35,677 nucleotides of DNA from Streptomyces sp. NK15101 (GCF_020400725.1 NZ_JAINVG010000079.1:1-35677); one strand, 5' to 3'; shown: positions 23,665 through 31,298, counted from the stretch's first letter. Translations and numbers: made by a program. The notes: generated from the letters alone by a model not told the origin.

Positions 23665-23886
23665 CGTGCGCACGGTGCCGCCTCTTGCGACGGCTGGGAC
23701 GACCGCGCTGCGTTATCGAACGTTAATAGACAGGGGGTCCCGATTCCAAGCCGTCGCCCTTGATCATTCATTGAATTGGGGGGTTATGGTCCGAGTTGAC
23801 CTCCCTTCAGAAAGGCGCGGCCGGGGAGCGGCGAAACCTCCGCGACCTGACGTTATGTCAATTGTTATCGCAGTGACACCCCGCGA
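23665..23886. other. Promoter region of the M23 gene
   Basis: 222 bp between the riboswitch and the stop of the PP2C gene. The segment is AT-richer than its surroundings. Read leftward, TTGGAA near 23746 with TATTAA about 15 nt on, and TTGACA near 23850, are the best promoter-like words; none has an ideal spacing. TGACATAACGTCA (about 23842-23854) is a near-palindrome. No gene is seen. Confidence 0.35.
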
Positions 23887-25098
23887 CTACGCCCGGTGAC
23901 CGGGCCTGCCCGGCGGCACCACCGGCATCGTCCGGCGCCGCTCCGGCTGCCCCGTCGCCGGGCGGCTCAGCGCGAGCAGCGCCATGTCGTCCGTCGCCCC
24001 CCCGCCCGTGTGGAGCCGTACGTCGTCCACGAGCGCGTCGAGCAGCTCCTCGGGCCCCGGGAAGATCCGCCCGGCGAGGCGGGCCGCCGGATCGTAGAAG
24101 ACGCCCTGCGCGTTCCGCGCCTCCGAGAGGCCGTCCGTGTAGAAGAGCAGCGTCGCGCCCGGCGGGAACGGCCGCGCCTCCGCCCGGTCCGGCCACGCCG
24201 CCAGGTCGCCCATGCCGAGCGGCAGCGCCGCGTCGCCCGGCTCCATCGTCTCCAGCCGCCCGTCCGCGTGCAGCATCAGCGGCGGCGGGTGACCCCGGTT
24301 GACGACCCGTACGAAACCGTCGAAGGTCCCGCCCCCGTCGCCGCGCGGGATCTCGGCCAGGACGGCCGTGGTGAACCCCTCGAAGGCGTCGAGCCCCTGC
24401 CGGCGGGTGCCCTCCCGGGCCAGCGCCCGCTCCAGGCGCTGCGCCACGCCCTCCAGGGTCCGCTCCTGCTCGGCCGCCTCCCGGAAGGCCCCGATGACGA
24501 CGGCGACGGCCTCGACCGCGTCCATCCCCTTGCCCCGGACGTCCCCGACCACGAGCCGCACCCCGTGCGGGGTGTCCTGGACGGCGAACAGGTCGCCGCC
24601 GATGAACGCGTCGGCCTGCGCCGCCTCGTACCGCGCCGCGCACTGCAGCCCGCCGATCCGCTCGGCGGGCGTCGGCAGCACCGCCTTCTGCGCGGTCTCG
24701 GCGATGACCCGCGCCGAGGCGAGCCGCTCGCCGCTGCGGCGCACGACCCGGTTGATGAGGAGGGCGAGCACGGAGACGGTGACGACGGTCAGGGTCTCGG
24801 TGAGGGACGGGATCTCGTCGACGGTGCCGTTGTAGACGTGCAGTCCGACGGAGGCGAGGACGGCGGCGATCCCGGTGAGGAGGGTGGTCAGCGTCGAGAA
24901 GAAGGGCGCGGCGATCAGCGGGGCGGCGGAGAAGAGCGGCGCCGCCGTGTACGCGGGCGGCGTCGACAGGTCGAAGACGATGCCGCCCGCGATGACCAGC
25001 GGGGGCAGCGCGCGGATGAACCGCCGGGCGCCGCCGTAACCGGGGCGGCCCTCACCGCCCCGCCGTCCTCCGCCCGCCGCTCCTAGGGGGTGCCCCAC
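23887..25098 (-). CDS. Membrane PP2C (SpoIIE/RsbU-type) phosphatase
   Basis: 403 residues. About four membrane segments lie within residues 25-130 (RALPPLVIAGGIVFDLS, AAVLASVGLHVYNG, TVVTVSVLALLINRVV). A helical linker leads to a SpoIIE-type PP2C domain (about 165-385) with FIGGDLFAV, VVGDVRGKGMDAVE, VNRGHPPPL, LLFYTDGLSEARN and GATDDMALLAL, including the metal-binding aspartates. It probably dephosphorylates an anti-anti-sigma factor in response to a membrane signal; no partner is encoded here. The GTG at 25098 has AGGAG 8 nt upstream; the long frame further upstream is the shadow of the MFS gene. It lies 110 bp downstream of the MFS gene and may share its transcript. Confidence 0.87.
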   Translation of the reverse strand: MGHPLGAAGGGRRGGEGRPGYGGARRFIRALPPLVIAGGIVFDLSTPPAYTAAPLFSAAPLIAAPFFSTLTTLLTGIAAVLASVGLHVYNGTVDEIPSLTETLTVVTVSVLALLINRVVRRSGERLASARVIAETAQKAVLPTPAERIGGLQCAARYEAAQADAFIGGDLFAVQDTPHGVRLVVGDVRGKGMDAVEAVAVVIGAFREAAEQERTLEGVAQRLERALAREGTRRQGLDAFEGFTTAVLAEIPRGDGGGTFDGFVRVVNRGHPPPLMLHADGRLETMEPGDAALPLGMGDLAAWPDRAEARPFPPGATLLFYTDGLSEARNAQGVFYDPAARLAGRIFPGPEELLDALVDDVRLHTGGGATDDMALLALSRPATGQPERRRTMPVVPPGRPGHRA

Positions 25099-25162
25099 CT
25101 GTGCTCTCCTGCCCGGTCCGACCCCGGCCGCGGTCCGCACCGCGCCCTCCCAGGGTGGCCGC

Positions 25163-25179
25163 CGCCGCCCGGGGCGGCG
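25163..25179 (-). terminator. GC hairpin between MFS and PP2C genes
   Basis: CGCCGCCCGGGGCGGCG is almost fully self-complementary and lies 30 nt after the MFS stop. It may attenuate transcription into the phosphatase gene. There is no U-tract. Confidence 0.3.
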
Positions 25180-25208
25180 ACTCCCACGGGGCCGAGTGGC
25201 GTACCGGG

Positions 25209-26417
25209 TCAGTCGGCCGCGAGCCGCCCGCCCCGGGCGAGCAGCGCCATCGCCGCCGCGCACCCCAGGCCCACCGCGCAGAGCGCGAGCCAGGGCGCAG
25301 CCGACCAGCCGGTGACGTCGAGGAGCGCGCCCGTCCCCAGGTTCCCCAGGGTGATCCCGATCCCGCACACCGTGTTGTAGAGCCCGTAGTGGGTGGCCAC
25401 CCAGCGCCCCCGGGACAGGGCGACGACGGTGTCCATCTCGTACGGGTAGAGCACCGCGTTCGCGACGGCCAGGACCGCCGCGCACAGCAGCAGCCCCACC
25501 GGGCCCCGGCCCAGGACGGCCGGGACGAGGAAGGCACCGCCCATCAGCGCGAGCCCCAGGACGAGGCACCGCTCCCGGCTGAGCCGGCGCCGGGTCCAGG
25601 CCGTGATCCGCAGCTGCCCGGCGAGCGCGACGAGCGCCGAGACGACGAACAGCGCGGTCGTCGCGCCCGTACCGCCCGCCGCGAGCGGAAGCGCCAGATA
25701 GACCTGGAAGGACAGCACGTACGAGCCGGTCATGGCGAGCGAGAAGAGCCAGAAGGTGCGGTGGGCCAGCACCGTGCGGAACTGCCCCCGCCGCTCCCGC
25801 TCCCCGGAGGCGGCCCGTACGGGCAGGTGCCGGAGCTGGACGAGGGTCAGGCCGGCGAACAGCACCGCCGCGACCACGCACGTCAGCCGGAACGACACCC
25901 CCGTCAGGGCCACCCCGACGAGCGGCCCCAGCAGGATGCCCGCCTGGTAGTACGCGTTGAACAGCGCGAAGGCCTCCACCCGGCGCTCCTCCCCCGCCTC
26001 CGCCGCGAGACAGGCCCGCACGGCGGGGTTGAACAGCGCCCCCGCGAGGCCCGTCGCGAGCGAGGCGGCGATCAGCGTCGGCAGCGACTGCGCGAAGGCG
26101 AGGGCCCCGAAGCCGGCCGTGCGCAGCGCGCAGCCGGCGACGATGAGCGGCTTGAAGCCGAGCCGGTCGGCGAGCGCCCCGCCGACGAGGAACATGCCCT
26201 GCTGGGAGAGGTTCCGGGCGCCGAGGACGAGTCCGACGGCCCAGGCGGCCATGCCGAGCCCGTCCGCGAGGTGCGCGGCCAGGTAGGGCATGAGCATGTA
26301 GAAGCCGAGGTTGATGGTGAGCTGGTTGAGGAAGAGGAGCCGTACGGCCGGCTCGAAGGTGCGGGTCTGCCGCCAGATGCCGCCCCTGGCCTTCGCGGGC
26401 GCGGTCGCCGCCGTCAC
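25209..26417 (-). CDS. MFS transporter
   Basis: 402 residues with about 12 membrane segments. Motif A is GGALADRLGFKPL in loop 2-3. FLNQLTINLGFYMLMPYLAA is the first helix, and the central loop is basic (VRAASGERERRG). The GTG start overlaps the TGA stop of the upstream enzyme gene as GTGA, so the two are translationally coupled. It probably exports (or imports) the product or substrate of that enzyme. Substrate not identifiable from sequence. Confidence 0.88.
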   Translation of the reverse strand: MTAATAPAKARGGIWRQTRTFEPAVRLLFLNQLTINLGFYMLMPYLAAHLADGLGMAAWAVGLVLGARNLSQQGMFLVGGALADRLGFKPLIVAGCALRTAGFGALAFAQSLPTLIAASLATGLAGALFNPAVRACLAAEAGEERRVEAFALFNAYYQAGILLGPLVGVALTGVSFRLTCVVAAVLFAGLTLVQLRHLPVRAASGERERRGQFRTVLAHRTFWLFSLAMTGSYVLSFQVYLALPLAAGGTGATTALFVVSALVALAGQLRITAWTRRRLSRERCLVLGLALMGGAFLVPAVLGRGPVGLLLCAAVLAVANAVLYPYEMDTVVALSRGRWVATHYGLYNTVCGIGITLGNLGTGALLDVTGWSAAPWLALCAVGLGCAAAMALLARGGRLAAD

Positions 26418-27436
26418 CGGACACGCTCCAGGGCCCGGCGGGTCCAGCCGGTGACCGTGTCGTCGGAGACGTACGCGGCGGGTTCGTCCCGTACGGGTCC
26501 GTCGAGCAGCCCGTGCGCCGCGCAGAACTCGTCGTTGAAGACGGTGTCGAAGTACCGCTGCGGCCCGTCCGGGAAGACCGCCGCGATCCGGGTCCCGCGC
26601 GGCCGGGTGCGGGCCAGCCAGCCGGCGACCAGCGCGACCGCCCCCACGCTCCAGCCGCCGGTGGCGAACTGCCGCGAGGCCAGCCGGCGGGCCGCGCGGA
26701 CCGCCTCCGCCGGGCCCACCCAGTGCACCTCGTCGAAGGCCCCGTGGTCGACGTTCCCCGGGTGGATGGAGGAGCCGAGGCCGCGCATCAGCCGCTCCCC
26801 GGCCGGAAGGCCGAAGACGGTGGAGTTCACGGAGTCCACGCCGACCAGCTCCAGGGCCGGGCTGGAGCCGGCGCGCAGGGCCCGGGAGATCCCGGCCGAG
26901 TGGCCGCCGGTGCCGACCGCGCAGACGAGCACGTCGATCCGGTCGAGCTGCGCGGACAGTTCGGCGGCGAGCCCCGCGTACGCGGCGGGGTTGTCGGGGT
27001 TCCCGTACTGGTCGGGCCACCAGGCCCCGTCGAGGCTCCTCAGCAGCTCGGCGACCCGGTCCATCCGGGCCTGCTGCCAGCCGCCCTGCGGGCTGGGCTC
27101 GGGGACGACGTGGACCCGGGCGCCGTGGGCGACGAGCATCCGCTCGACGATCGGTTCGAGCCCGGGGTCGGTGACGACGTGCACGGGGTGGCCGTGGAGC
27201 ACGCCCGCGAGGGCGAGGCCGAGACCGAGGGTCCCGGAGGTGGACTCGACGATCGGGGCACCGGGCCGCAGATCCCCGCGGCGGCGGGCCTGCTCGACCA
27301 TGTGGAGGGCGGCGCGGTCCTTGATGCCGCCGAAGTTGAAGCCTTCGAGCTTGGCCCAGTAGCCGTCGTCCGTCCACAGGACGGGGGTGTTGCCGACGGT
27401 CTGCCCGTCGACGGGAAGCGTCAGTGGTGCGGTCAT
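26414..27436 (-). CDS. PLP-dependent cysteine synthase-family enzyme
   Basis: 340 residues, fold type II PLP enzyme. The Schiff-base lysine is in FNFGGIKDRAALHM. The substrate loop, TSGNT in true cysteine synthases, reads STSGTLG here, so the conserved Asn is lost. The PLP-phosphate loop is VGTGGHSAGISRAL. The C-terminal part holds FPDGPQRYFDTVFND. It likely carries out a beta-replacement or beta-elimination on an amino acid other than the standard O-acetylserine reaction. GAGG lies 10 nt before the ATG. The stop overlaps the MFS start by 4 bp, and the small membrane protein gene is 63 bp upstream, giving a probable operon. Confidence 0.85.
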   Translation of the reverse strand: MTAPLTLPVDGQTVGNTPVLWTDDGYWAKLEGFNFGGIKDRAALHMVEQARRRGDLRPGAPIVESTSGTLGLGLALAGVLHGHPVHVVTDPGLEPIVERMLVAHGARVHVVPEPSPQGGWQQARMDRVAELLRSLDGAWWPDQYGNPDNPAAYAGLAAELSAQLDRIDVLVCAVGTGGHSAGISRALRAGSSPALELVGVDSVNSTVFGLPAGERLMRGLGSSIHPGNVDHGAFDEVHWVGPAEAVRAARRLASRQFATGGWSVGAVALVAGWLARTRPRGTRIAAVFPDGPQRYFDTVFNDEFCAAHGLLDGPVRDEPAAYVSDDTVTGWTRRALERVR

Positions 27437-27499
27437 GGGGACACGTCCTCGGGGTGGGTACGCGAAAGGGAGCCTGGTCACGCGAGTGCGGGACCCGGC

Positions 27500-27877
27500 T
27501 CAGTTCCGGTCCACCCCGAGGGCGACGAGCAGCCGGCCCGGCTCGGGGCCGGGGCCCGCCCGGTACCGGACGCAGCGCGCGCGGGGATCGGCGCGGAGGT
27601 CCGCTTCGTACGGCAGGACCGCGGCTCCGCCGGCGCCGGGCACGGCGAGCGGGGAGGAGGGGGCCTGCGCGGGGAGGTGTGCGTCGAAGGTCCAGGCGTC
27701 CCCGGACCGCTCGCAGCCGTGCGGGAGCGCGGGGGCGGAGACGGTCGCGGTGCCGGAGGTCGGCAGCACGTGCCCGTGGGAGCCGTGGCAGACGCTCACG
27801 AGGAGGGCGAGGAGCGCGAGCAGGACGAGCACGGCGGGCGCCCGCCGGATCGCATCGCTCACACGCTCGTCACTCAT
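27500..27877 (-). CDS. Small membrane-anchored protein with CHGSHGH motif
   Basis: 125 residues; no family recognised. After a short basic N-terminus (MSDERVSDAIRRAP) there is one membrane segment (AVLVLLALLALLVSV) and then CHGSHGH, a cluster of Cys and His that could bind metal or, if the Cys is lipidated, tether the protein. The rest is a small extracytoplasmic domain with two more Cys (PHGCERS, ARCVRYR). It is first in a probable operon with the PLP enzyme and MFS exporter. A -10 box TAACCT lies 10 nt before the ATG with no Shine-Dalgarno, so it may be leaderless. Confidence 0.65.
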   Translation of the reverse strand: MSDERVSDAIRRAPAVLVLLALLALLVSVCHGSHGHVLPTSGTATVSAPALPHGCERSGDAWTFDAHLPAQAPSSPLAVPGAGGAAVLPYEADLRADPRARCVRYRAGPGPEPGRLLVALGVDRN

Positions 27878-27887
27878 GGTGCGCGTG

Positions 27888-27917
27888 AGGTTACGGTGGG
27901 GCGTGGTGCGGCCGCAA
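27888..27917 (-). promoter_or_regulatory. Promoter of the PLP enzyme/MFS operon
   Basis: Read leftward: TTGCGG (27917-27912), 18-bp spacer, TAACCT (27893-27888), then 10 nt to ATG. The GGACAG repeat array begins 34 bp upstream of the -35. Confidence 0.5.
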
Positions 27918-27951
27918 AGAGGCGGGCGCGGTTTTGGCCACCGTTTACTTC

Positions 27952-28063
27952 GGACAGGCCCGTCGGGCCCACTTCGGACAGGCCTGTCAGGCACGTCCGT
28001 CGGACAGATCCGTCAGGGCGCACCCGTCGGACAGACCGTCCTCCTTCGGACGGACCCGTCAGA
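27952..28063. repeat. Array of five GGACAG-type dyads
   Basis: Five related units start with GGAC at 27952, 27976, 28002, 28029 and 28048, each followed within about 10 nt by GTC: GGACAGGCCCGTC, GGACAGGCCTGTC, GGACAGATCCGTC, GGACAGACCGTC, GGACGGACCCGTC. The second contains the perfect palindrome GACAGGCCTGTC (27977-27988). Spacings are 24, 26, 27 and 19 bp. The last unit overlaps the end of the MerR gene. The array lies just upstream of the operon promoter, so it may be a multi-site operator; a dispersed repeat is the alternative. Confidence 0.75.
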
Positions 28064-28799
28064 GGTTCCGCTCGGCGTAGACCTTCATCGCGTCCCGGAC
28101 GAGGATCGCGGTGCCCTCGCCGTGCCGGTCGTAGTTCGCGGTGAAGCGCGGGTCGTCGACGTACATCTGCCCGAGTCCGATCAGGTACTCCTTGCTCGGC
28201 GTCGTGGTCGTCGACAGCCAGGCGACCTGGCGCCAGGCGATCGCCTGCACCTCGTCACTGTCGGCGGCCAGGCCCTCCCGGGCCGCCCGCGCGAAGTCGC
28301 GGGCGATGCCGTCCTGCTCGCCCATGAACGTCTTCTTCTGCGCGGGGGTGAGCGAGCGCCACCAGCGGTCGGCCTTCTCGTACGCGTCGCGGCCCCAGCG
28401 CTCGGTGACCTCCTCCTCGTACACCGTGTGGTCGAAACCGTCGAACACCTCGTCGGCCATGAGTTCCTCTCCCTTCTCGGTCTTCCGCAGAGTGGTCCGC
28501 ACCGACGCGATCTGCCGTCCGATGCGCTCGCGCTCCTGCTCCAGGAGGGCGAGGTGGGTGCGCAGGGCGGCGGAGGTGTCCCGCTGCCCCGCGAGGACCT
28601 CGGCGATGGCGGGCAGCGAGAGCCCCAGCTCGCGCAGCAGCAGGATCCGCTGCAGGCGCACGAGCGCCGCCTGGTCGTAGTACCGGTAACCGTTCGCGCC
28701 GATCCGGCTCGGCTCCAGCAGTCCGCGCTCCCCGTAGTGCCGGAGGGTGCGGCTGGTGGTGCCGGCCTTCTTGGCGATCTCCTGGATCGACCACTCCAT
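28059..28799 (-). CDS. TipA-like MerR-family regulator
   Basis: 246 residues, close to TipAL (253). The MerR winged helix (1-70) shows WSIQEIAKKAGTTSRTLRHY and GYRYYDQAALVRLQRIL. A coiled coil runs about 72-110. The TipAS-like antibiotic-recognition domain covers about 114-246: GFDHTVYEEEVTERWG, then LIGLGQMYVDDPRFTANYD. The cysteines that TipAS uses to trap thiopeptides are absent from the corresponding stretch (TPSKEYLIGLGQMY), so any ligand binds differently. ATG 28799 lies 7 nt after the -10 box and has no Shine-Dalgarno, indicating a leaderless message. An internal ATG at 28460 with a strong ribosome site could produce the ligand-binding domain alone (133 residues), as TipAS is made from tipA. 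Confidence 0.88.
   Translation of the reverse strand: MEWSIQEIAKKAGTTSRTLRHYGERGLLEPSRIGANGYRYYDQAALVRLQRILLLRELGLSLPAIAEVLAGQRDTSAALRTHLALLEQERERIGRQIASVRTTLRKTEKGEELMADEVFDGFDHTVYEEEVTERWGRDAYEKADRWWRSLTPAQKKTFMGEQDGIARDFARAAREGLAADSDEVQAIAWRQVAWLSTTTTPSKEYLIGLGQMYVDDPRFTANYDRHGEGTAILVRDAMKVYAERNL
28458..28475 (-). promoter_or_regulatory. Internal ribosome site and start for a TipAS-like short form
   Basis: Read leftward, AAGGGAGAGGA is followed by 4 nt and an in-frame ATG (28460-28458) that opens the ligand domain with MADEVFDGFDHT. TipAS starts at the equivalent boundary. The full-length start, by contrast, has no ribosome site, which would favour excess short form. Confidence 0.6.
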
Positions 28800-28806
28800 G
28801 CCGAGA

Positions 28807-28837
28807 ACGCTAGATCTTGACGTAACGTCAAGGTCAA
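28807..28837 (-). promoter_or_regulatory. MerR-type promoter with 19-bp spacer and operator
   Basis: Read leftward: -35 TTGACC (28837-28832), 19-bp spacer, -10 TAGCGT (28812-28807). Within the spacer, and touching the -35, lies the inverted repeat CTTGACGTAACGTCAAG (28816-28832). The over-long spacer with a centred dyad is the hallmark of MerR-activated promoters, so the gene is probably autoregulated. Confidence 0.8.
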
Positions 28838-28860
28838 GCGACGCCGTCGGGGCATACGAC

Positions 28861-28895
28861 GAAGGCCCGGATCCAGTGACTGGATCCGGGCCTTC
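28861..28895 (-). terminator. Strong hairpin downstream of initiator tRNA
   Basis: A perfect 16-bp stem (28861-28876 with 28880-28895) closed by a 3-nt loop. It follows the tRNA 3' end by 12 nt and separates it from the MerR promoter. No long U-run follows. It is near-symmetric and could act in both directions. Confidence 0.85.
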
Positions 28896-28907
28896 GGTGC
28901 TACTGAG

Positions 28908-28981
28908 TAGCGGGGACAGGATTTGAACCTGCGACCTCTGGGTTATGAGCCCAGCGAGCTACCGAGCTGCTCCACCCCGCG
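28908..28981 (-). tRNA. Initiator tRNA-fMet (CAT)
   Basis: A 74-nt cloverleaf. The anticodon loop CUCAUAA is flanked by three G-C pairs (GGG/CCC) in the anticodon stem, the initiator signature. The acceptor arms are CGCGGGG and CCCCGCU, leaving position 1-72 unpaired (C-U), also typical of initiators. The D arm is AGCUCGGUAGCU and the T arm GCAGG-UUCAAAU-CCUGU. The 3' CCA is not encoded. Confidence 0.95.
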
Positions 28982-29034
28982 TCGGTGAACACGACTCTAC
29001 GGCATGACCGGGGCGATCACGAAATCGGTTTCCG

Positions 29035-29529
29035 TCAGCACCCGCAGTCATCGGAGTCGACCGGCGCCGTCAGCGGGTCGGCGGCCTTCTCCGCGGGCCC
29101 CTCCCACGTCTCGTACGCGAAGCCCTCGCGCACCCAGTACTCGAAGCCTCCGAGCATCTCCTTCACCTGGAAGCCCAGCTCGGCGAGGGCCAGCGCGGCG
29201 CGCGTGGCGCCGTTGCAGCCGGGGCCCCAGCAGTACGTGACGACCGGCACGGACCGGTCGAGCAGCTGCTCGGCCTGCTCGGGGATGAGCGCGGTCGGCA
29301 GGTGGACCGCGCCGGGGACGTGGCCCTGGTCCCAGGAGGCGGTGGACCGGGAGTCGATCACCACGAAGCCCGGGTCGGTGCCCTCGGCGGCGGCGGTGGC
29401 GAGCGCGGAGGCCACGTCGGAGACGTCGGCGTGGAAGGCGAGGCTCGCGGAGAAGTAGGCGGCCGCGGCGGCGGGGGAGGCCGGCGGGGTACGGAGTACG
29501 GGGTTGACCTGCGGTGTCGTCGTCGTCAT
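29035..29529 (-). CDS. Rhodanese-like sulfurtransferase domain protein
   Basis: 164 residues, a single rhodanese domain. FVVIDSRSTASWDQGHVPGA is the CH2A/CH2B region, and VTYCWGPGCNGATRAALALA contains the active-site loop with the persulfide-carrying Cys; a second Cys sits in the loop. LGGFEYWVREGF is the closing motif. The tail ends DDCGC, adding two vicinal-type cysteines that might act in redox or metal binding. Start MTTTTPQVNP: -10 box TAGATT lies exactly 7 nt upstream and there is no ribosome site, so the mRNA is probably leaderless. Divergent from an ECF sigma factor. Confidence 0.88.
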   Translation of the reverse strand: MTTTTPQVNPVLRTPPASPAAAAAYFSASLAFHADVSDVASALATAAAEGTDPGFVVIDSRSTASWDQGHVPGAVHLPTALIPEQAEQLLDRSVPVVTYCWGPGCNGATRAALALAELGFQVKEMLGGFEYWVREGFAYETWEGPAEKAADPLTAPVDSDDCGC

Positions 29530-29536
29530 GGTGATC

Positions 29537-29542
29537 AATCTA
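29537..29542 (-). promoter_or_regulatory. Rhodanese gene -10 box, leaderless arrangement
   Basis: TAGATT (read leftward) is followed by 7 nt and ATG. A clear -35 is not seen; TTCAGC 17 nt upstream is the nearest candidate. Confidence 0.45.
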
Positions 29543-29744
29543 CGGACGAAGATCACCGTGCTGAAGTGGGGATTCACGGTGGTCGGGGGCTTCGGCCGGG
29601 GAATCCCGGGCGATCGCCACGAGACGGCGGGGATCTCACGTAGCGGAACCCCGCGGCCTGGTTCCGACGCCGGTGTCCGTGTCACATCGGCGGGGTCTCA
29701 TCCGTCATGACGGCATGACGGGACGCGAACGGGGAGATCGACGA

Positions 29745-30671
29745 GTGGACCACGAGACGGCAGTCGGCCGGGGGCTCGACAAGGAGACCCTGGCCCGGCG
29801 CTTCGAAGCCGACCGCGGCCACCTGCGGGCGGTGGCCTACCGGATGCTGGGCTCGCTCAGCGAGGCCGAGGACGCCGTCCAGGAGGCCTGGTTCAAGCTC
29901 AGCCGCAGCGACGTCGGCGGAGTGGAGAACCTCAGCGGCTGGCTGACCACGGTCGTCGGCCGCGTCTGCCTGGACATGCTGCGCTCGCGCGGCTCGCGCC
30001 GCGAGGACCCGCTGGAGTACTACGTCCCCGACCCGGTCGTCCGGGTCGCCGACACCACCGATCCCGAGCACGCGGCCGAGGTCACCGAATCCGTGGGGCT
30101 CGCGCTCCTCGTCGTCCTGGACACCCTGGGCCCCGCGGAGCGGCTCGCGTTCGTGCTGCACGACATGTTCGCCGTCTCCTTCGACGAGATCGCGAAGATC
30201 GTGGACCGCACCCCGGCGGCGACCCGCCAGCTCGCCAGCCGCGCCCGCCGCCGGGTCCAGGACGCCACCCCGGCCCCCGGCCCGGACGCCCGGCGCCAGC
30301 GGGAGATCGCCGACGCCTTCCTCGCCGCGGCGCACGGCGGCGACTTCGAGGGGCTGCTCGCCGTCCTCGACCCGGACGTGGTGCTGCGCGCGGACGGCGG
30401 CAGGACCCTCGCGGCCGTCTCCAAGGTCGTCCGGGGCGCCGAGGCCGTCATCGCGCAGGCCCTCACGTACGCGAAGTTCCGCACGGGCGCGCTGCGGGTC
30501 GTGGCCAACGGCCAGCCCGCGGTCCTGTCGGTCGTCAAGGGACGCCCGGGCTCGCTCATGACGTTCACGATCGCCGGGGACCGGATCGTCGCCCTGCACA
30601 TCCTGGCGGACCCGGAGCGGCTGGCGAAGCTCGGCTTCACGGAGGAGGACCTGGCCCGCGCGACGTACTGA
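29745..30671 (+). CDS. ECF41/SigJ-like RNA polymerase sigma factor
   Basis: 308 residues. Sigma region 2 (about 18-90: RAVAYRMLGSLSEAEDAVQE) and region 4 (about 130-185: LGPAERLAFVLHDMFAVSFD, EIAKIVDRTPAATRQLASRA) are followed by a SnoaL-like C-terminal domain (about 200-305). The latter replaces a separate anti-sigma factor in this group. The linker reads LEYYVPDPVV in the place of the group's WLPEP motif, and VLRADGGRTLA stands for its DGGGK motif. GTG 29745 is selected by GGGGAG 8 nt upstream. ECF41 genes usually sit beside a carboxymuconolactone decarboxylase, oxidoreductase or epimerase gene; none is here. Confidence 0.88.
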   Translation: MDHETAVGRGLDKETLARRFEADRGHLRAVAYRMLGSLSEAEDAVQEAWFKLSRSDVGGVENLSGWLTTVVGRVCLDMLRSRGSRREDPLEYYVPDPVVRVADTTDPEHAAEVTESVGLALLVVLDTLGPAERLAFVLHDMFAVSFDEIAKIVDRTPAATRQLASRARRRVQDATPAPGPDARRQREIADAFLAAAHGGDFEGLLAVLDPDVVLRADGGRTLAAVSKVVRGAEAVIAQALTYAKFRTGALRVVANGQPAVLSVVKGRPGSLMTFTIAGDRIVALHILADPERLAKLGFTEEDLARATY

Positions 30672-30716
30672 CCCGTCCTCCGTCCCGCACCGCCCGCGAC
30701 ACCGTCCGACGCCCGG

Positions 30717-31298
30717 TCACCTCTCCCTGGCGGCCCACCAGCTCCCGGCCGCCAGGGAGACGCCCGCGCTCGCGACGCCGAGGAGGGCGCCCGCCGTGAC
30801 GTCGCCCGGGTAGTGCACGCCCGTGTGGACCCTGGAGTAGCCCACGGTCCACGCCAGGGCCGCCAGGGGCAGCGACAGGGGCGGCAGCACCGACCCCACG
30901 GCGGTGGCGAAGGCGACCGCCGACGCGGTGTGCCCCGAGGGGAACGACGCCGAGGTCGGCATGGGGACGTGACGGCCCACCACCACCCGGGCCGCCTCCC
31001 GGTCCGGCCGCGGCCTGCGGACCAGCCGCTTGCCCAGCAGGTTCGCCGAGGCCGAGGCCACCGCGATCGCCCCGACACCGGCGAGCGCGGCCCGCCGCGG
31101 CCGGCCCGGCACCAGCGCGAGGGCCGCCGCGACGGTGAGGGAGATCTTGGAGTGGTTCGCCGCCGTGGAGAGCCGGCGGAGCGCCGTGTCGAGCGTGGGC
31201 GTGGGGGTCGCGGCCACCGCGCCGTACACCGCGCCGTCGACGGCCCGGATGTCGTGCAGGACCGCCCGGAGGGTCCCGGTCGTCGTGTCGTCCGTCAT
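30717..31298 (-). CDS. PAP2-family membrane phosphatase
   Basis: 193 residues with about 5 membrane segments. The three phosphatase motifs are KRLVRRPRPDR, PSGHTAS and SRVHTGVHYPGDV. It removes phosphate from a lipid such as undecaprenyl pyrophosphate or phosphatidic acid at the outer membrane face. AGGAG lies 7 nt before ATG. It follows the lipid kinase gene by 34 bp on the same strand, so kinase and phosphatase probably share a transcript and act on related lipids. Confidence 0.9.
   Translation of the reverse strand: MTDDTTTGTLRAVLHDIRAVDGAVYGAVAATPTPTLDTALRRLSTAANHSKISLTVAAALALVPGRPRRAALAGVGAIAVASASANLLGKRLVRRPRPDREAARVVVGRHVPMPTSASFPSGHTASAVAFATAVGSVLPPLSLPLAALAWTVGYSRVHTGVHYPGDVTAGALLGVASAGVSLAAGSWWAARER

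Noticed and set aside
25033..25041. TTA codon in the membrane PP2C gene
   Set aside because: The TTA is out of frame; the frame reads GGT TAC (Gly-Tyr).
25099..26424. 845-codon continuous frame joining the MFS region to the PP2C phosphatase
   Set aside because: The N-terminal part is a frame-shifted shadow of the MFS gene; the phosphatase has its own GTG with AGGAG at 25098.
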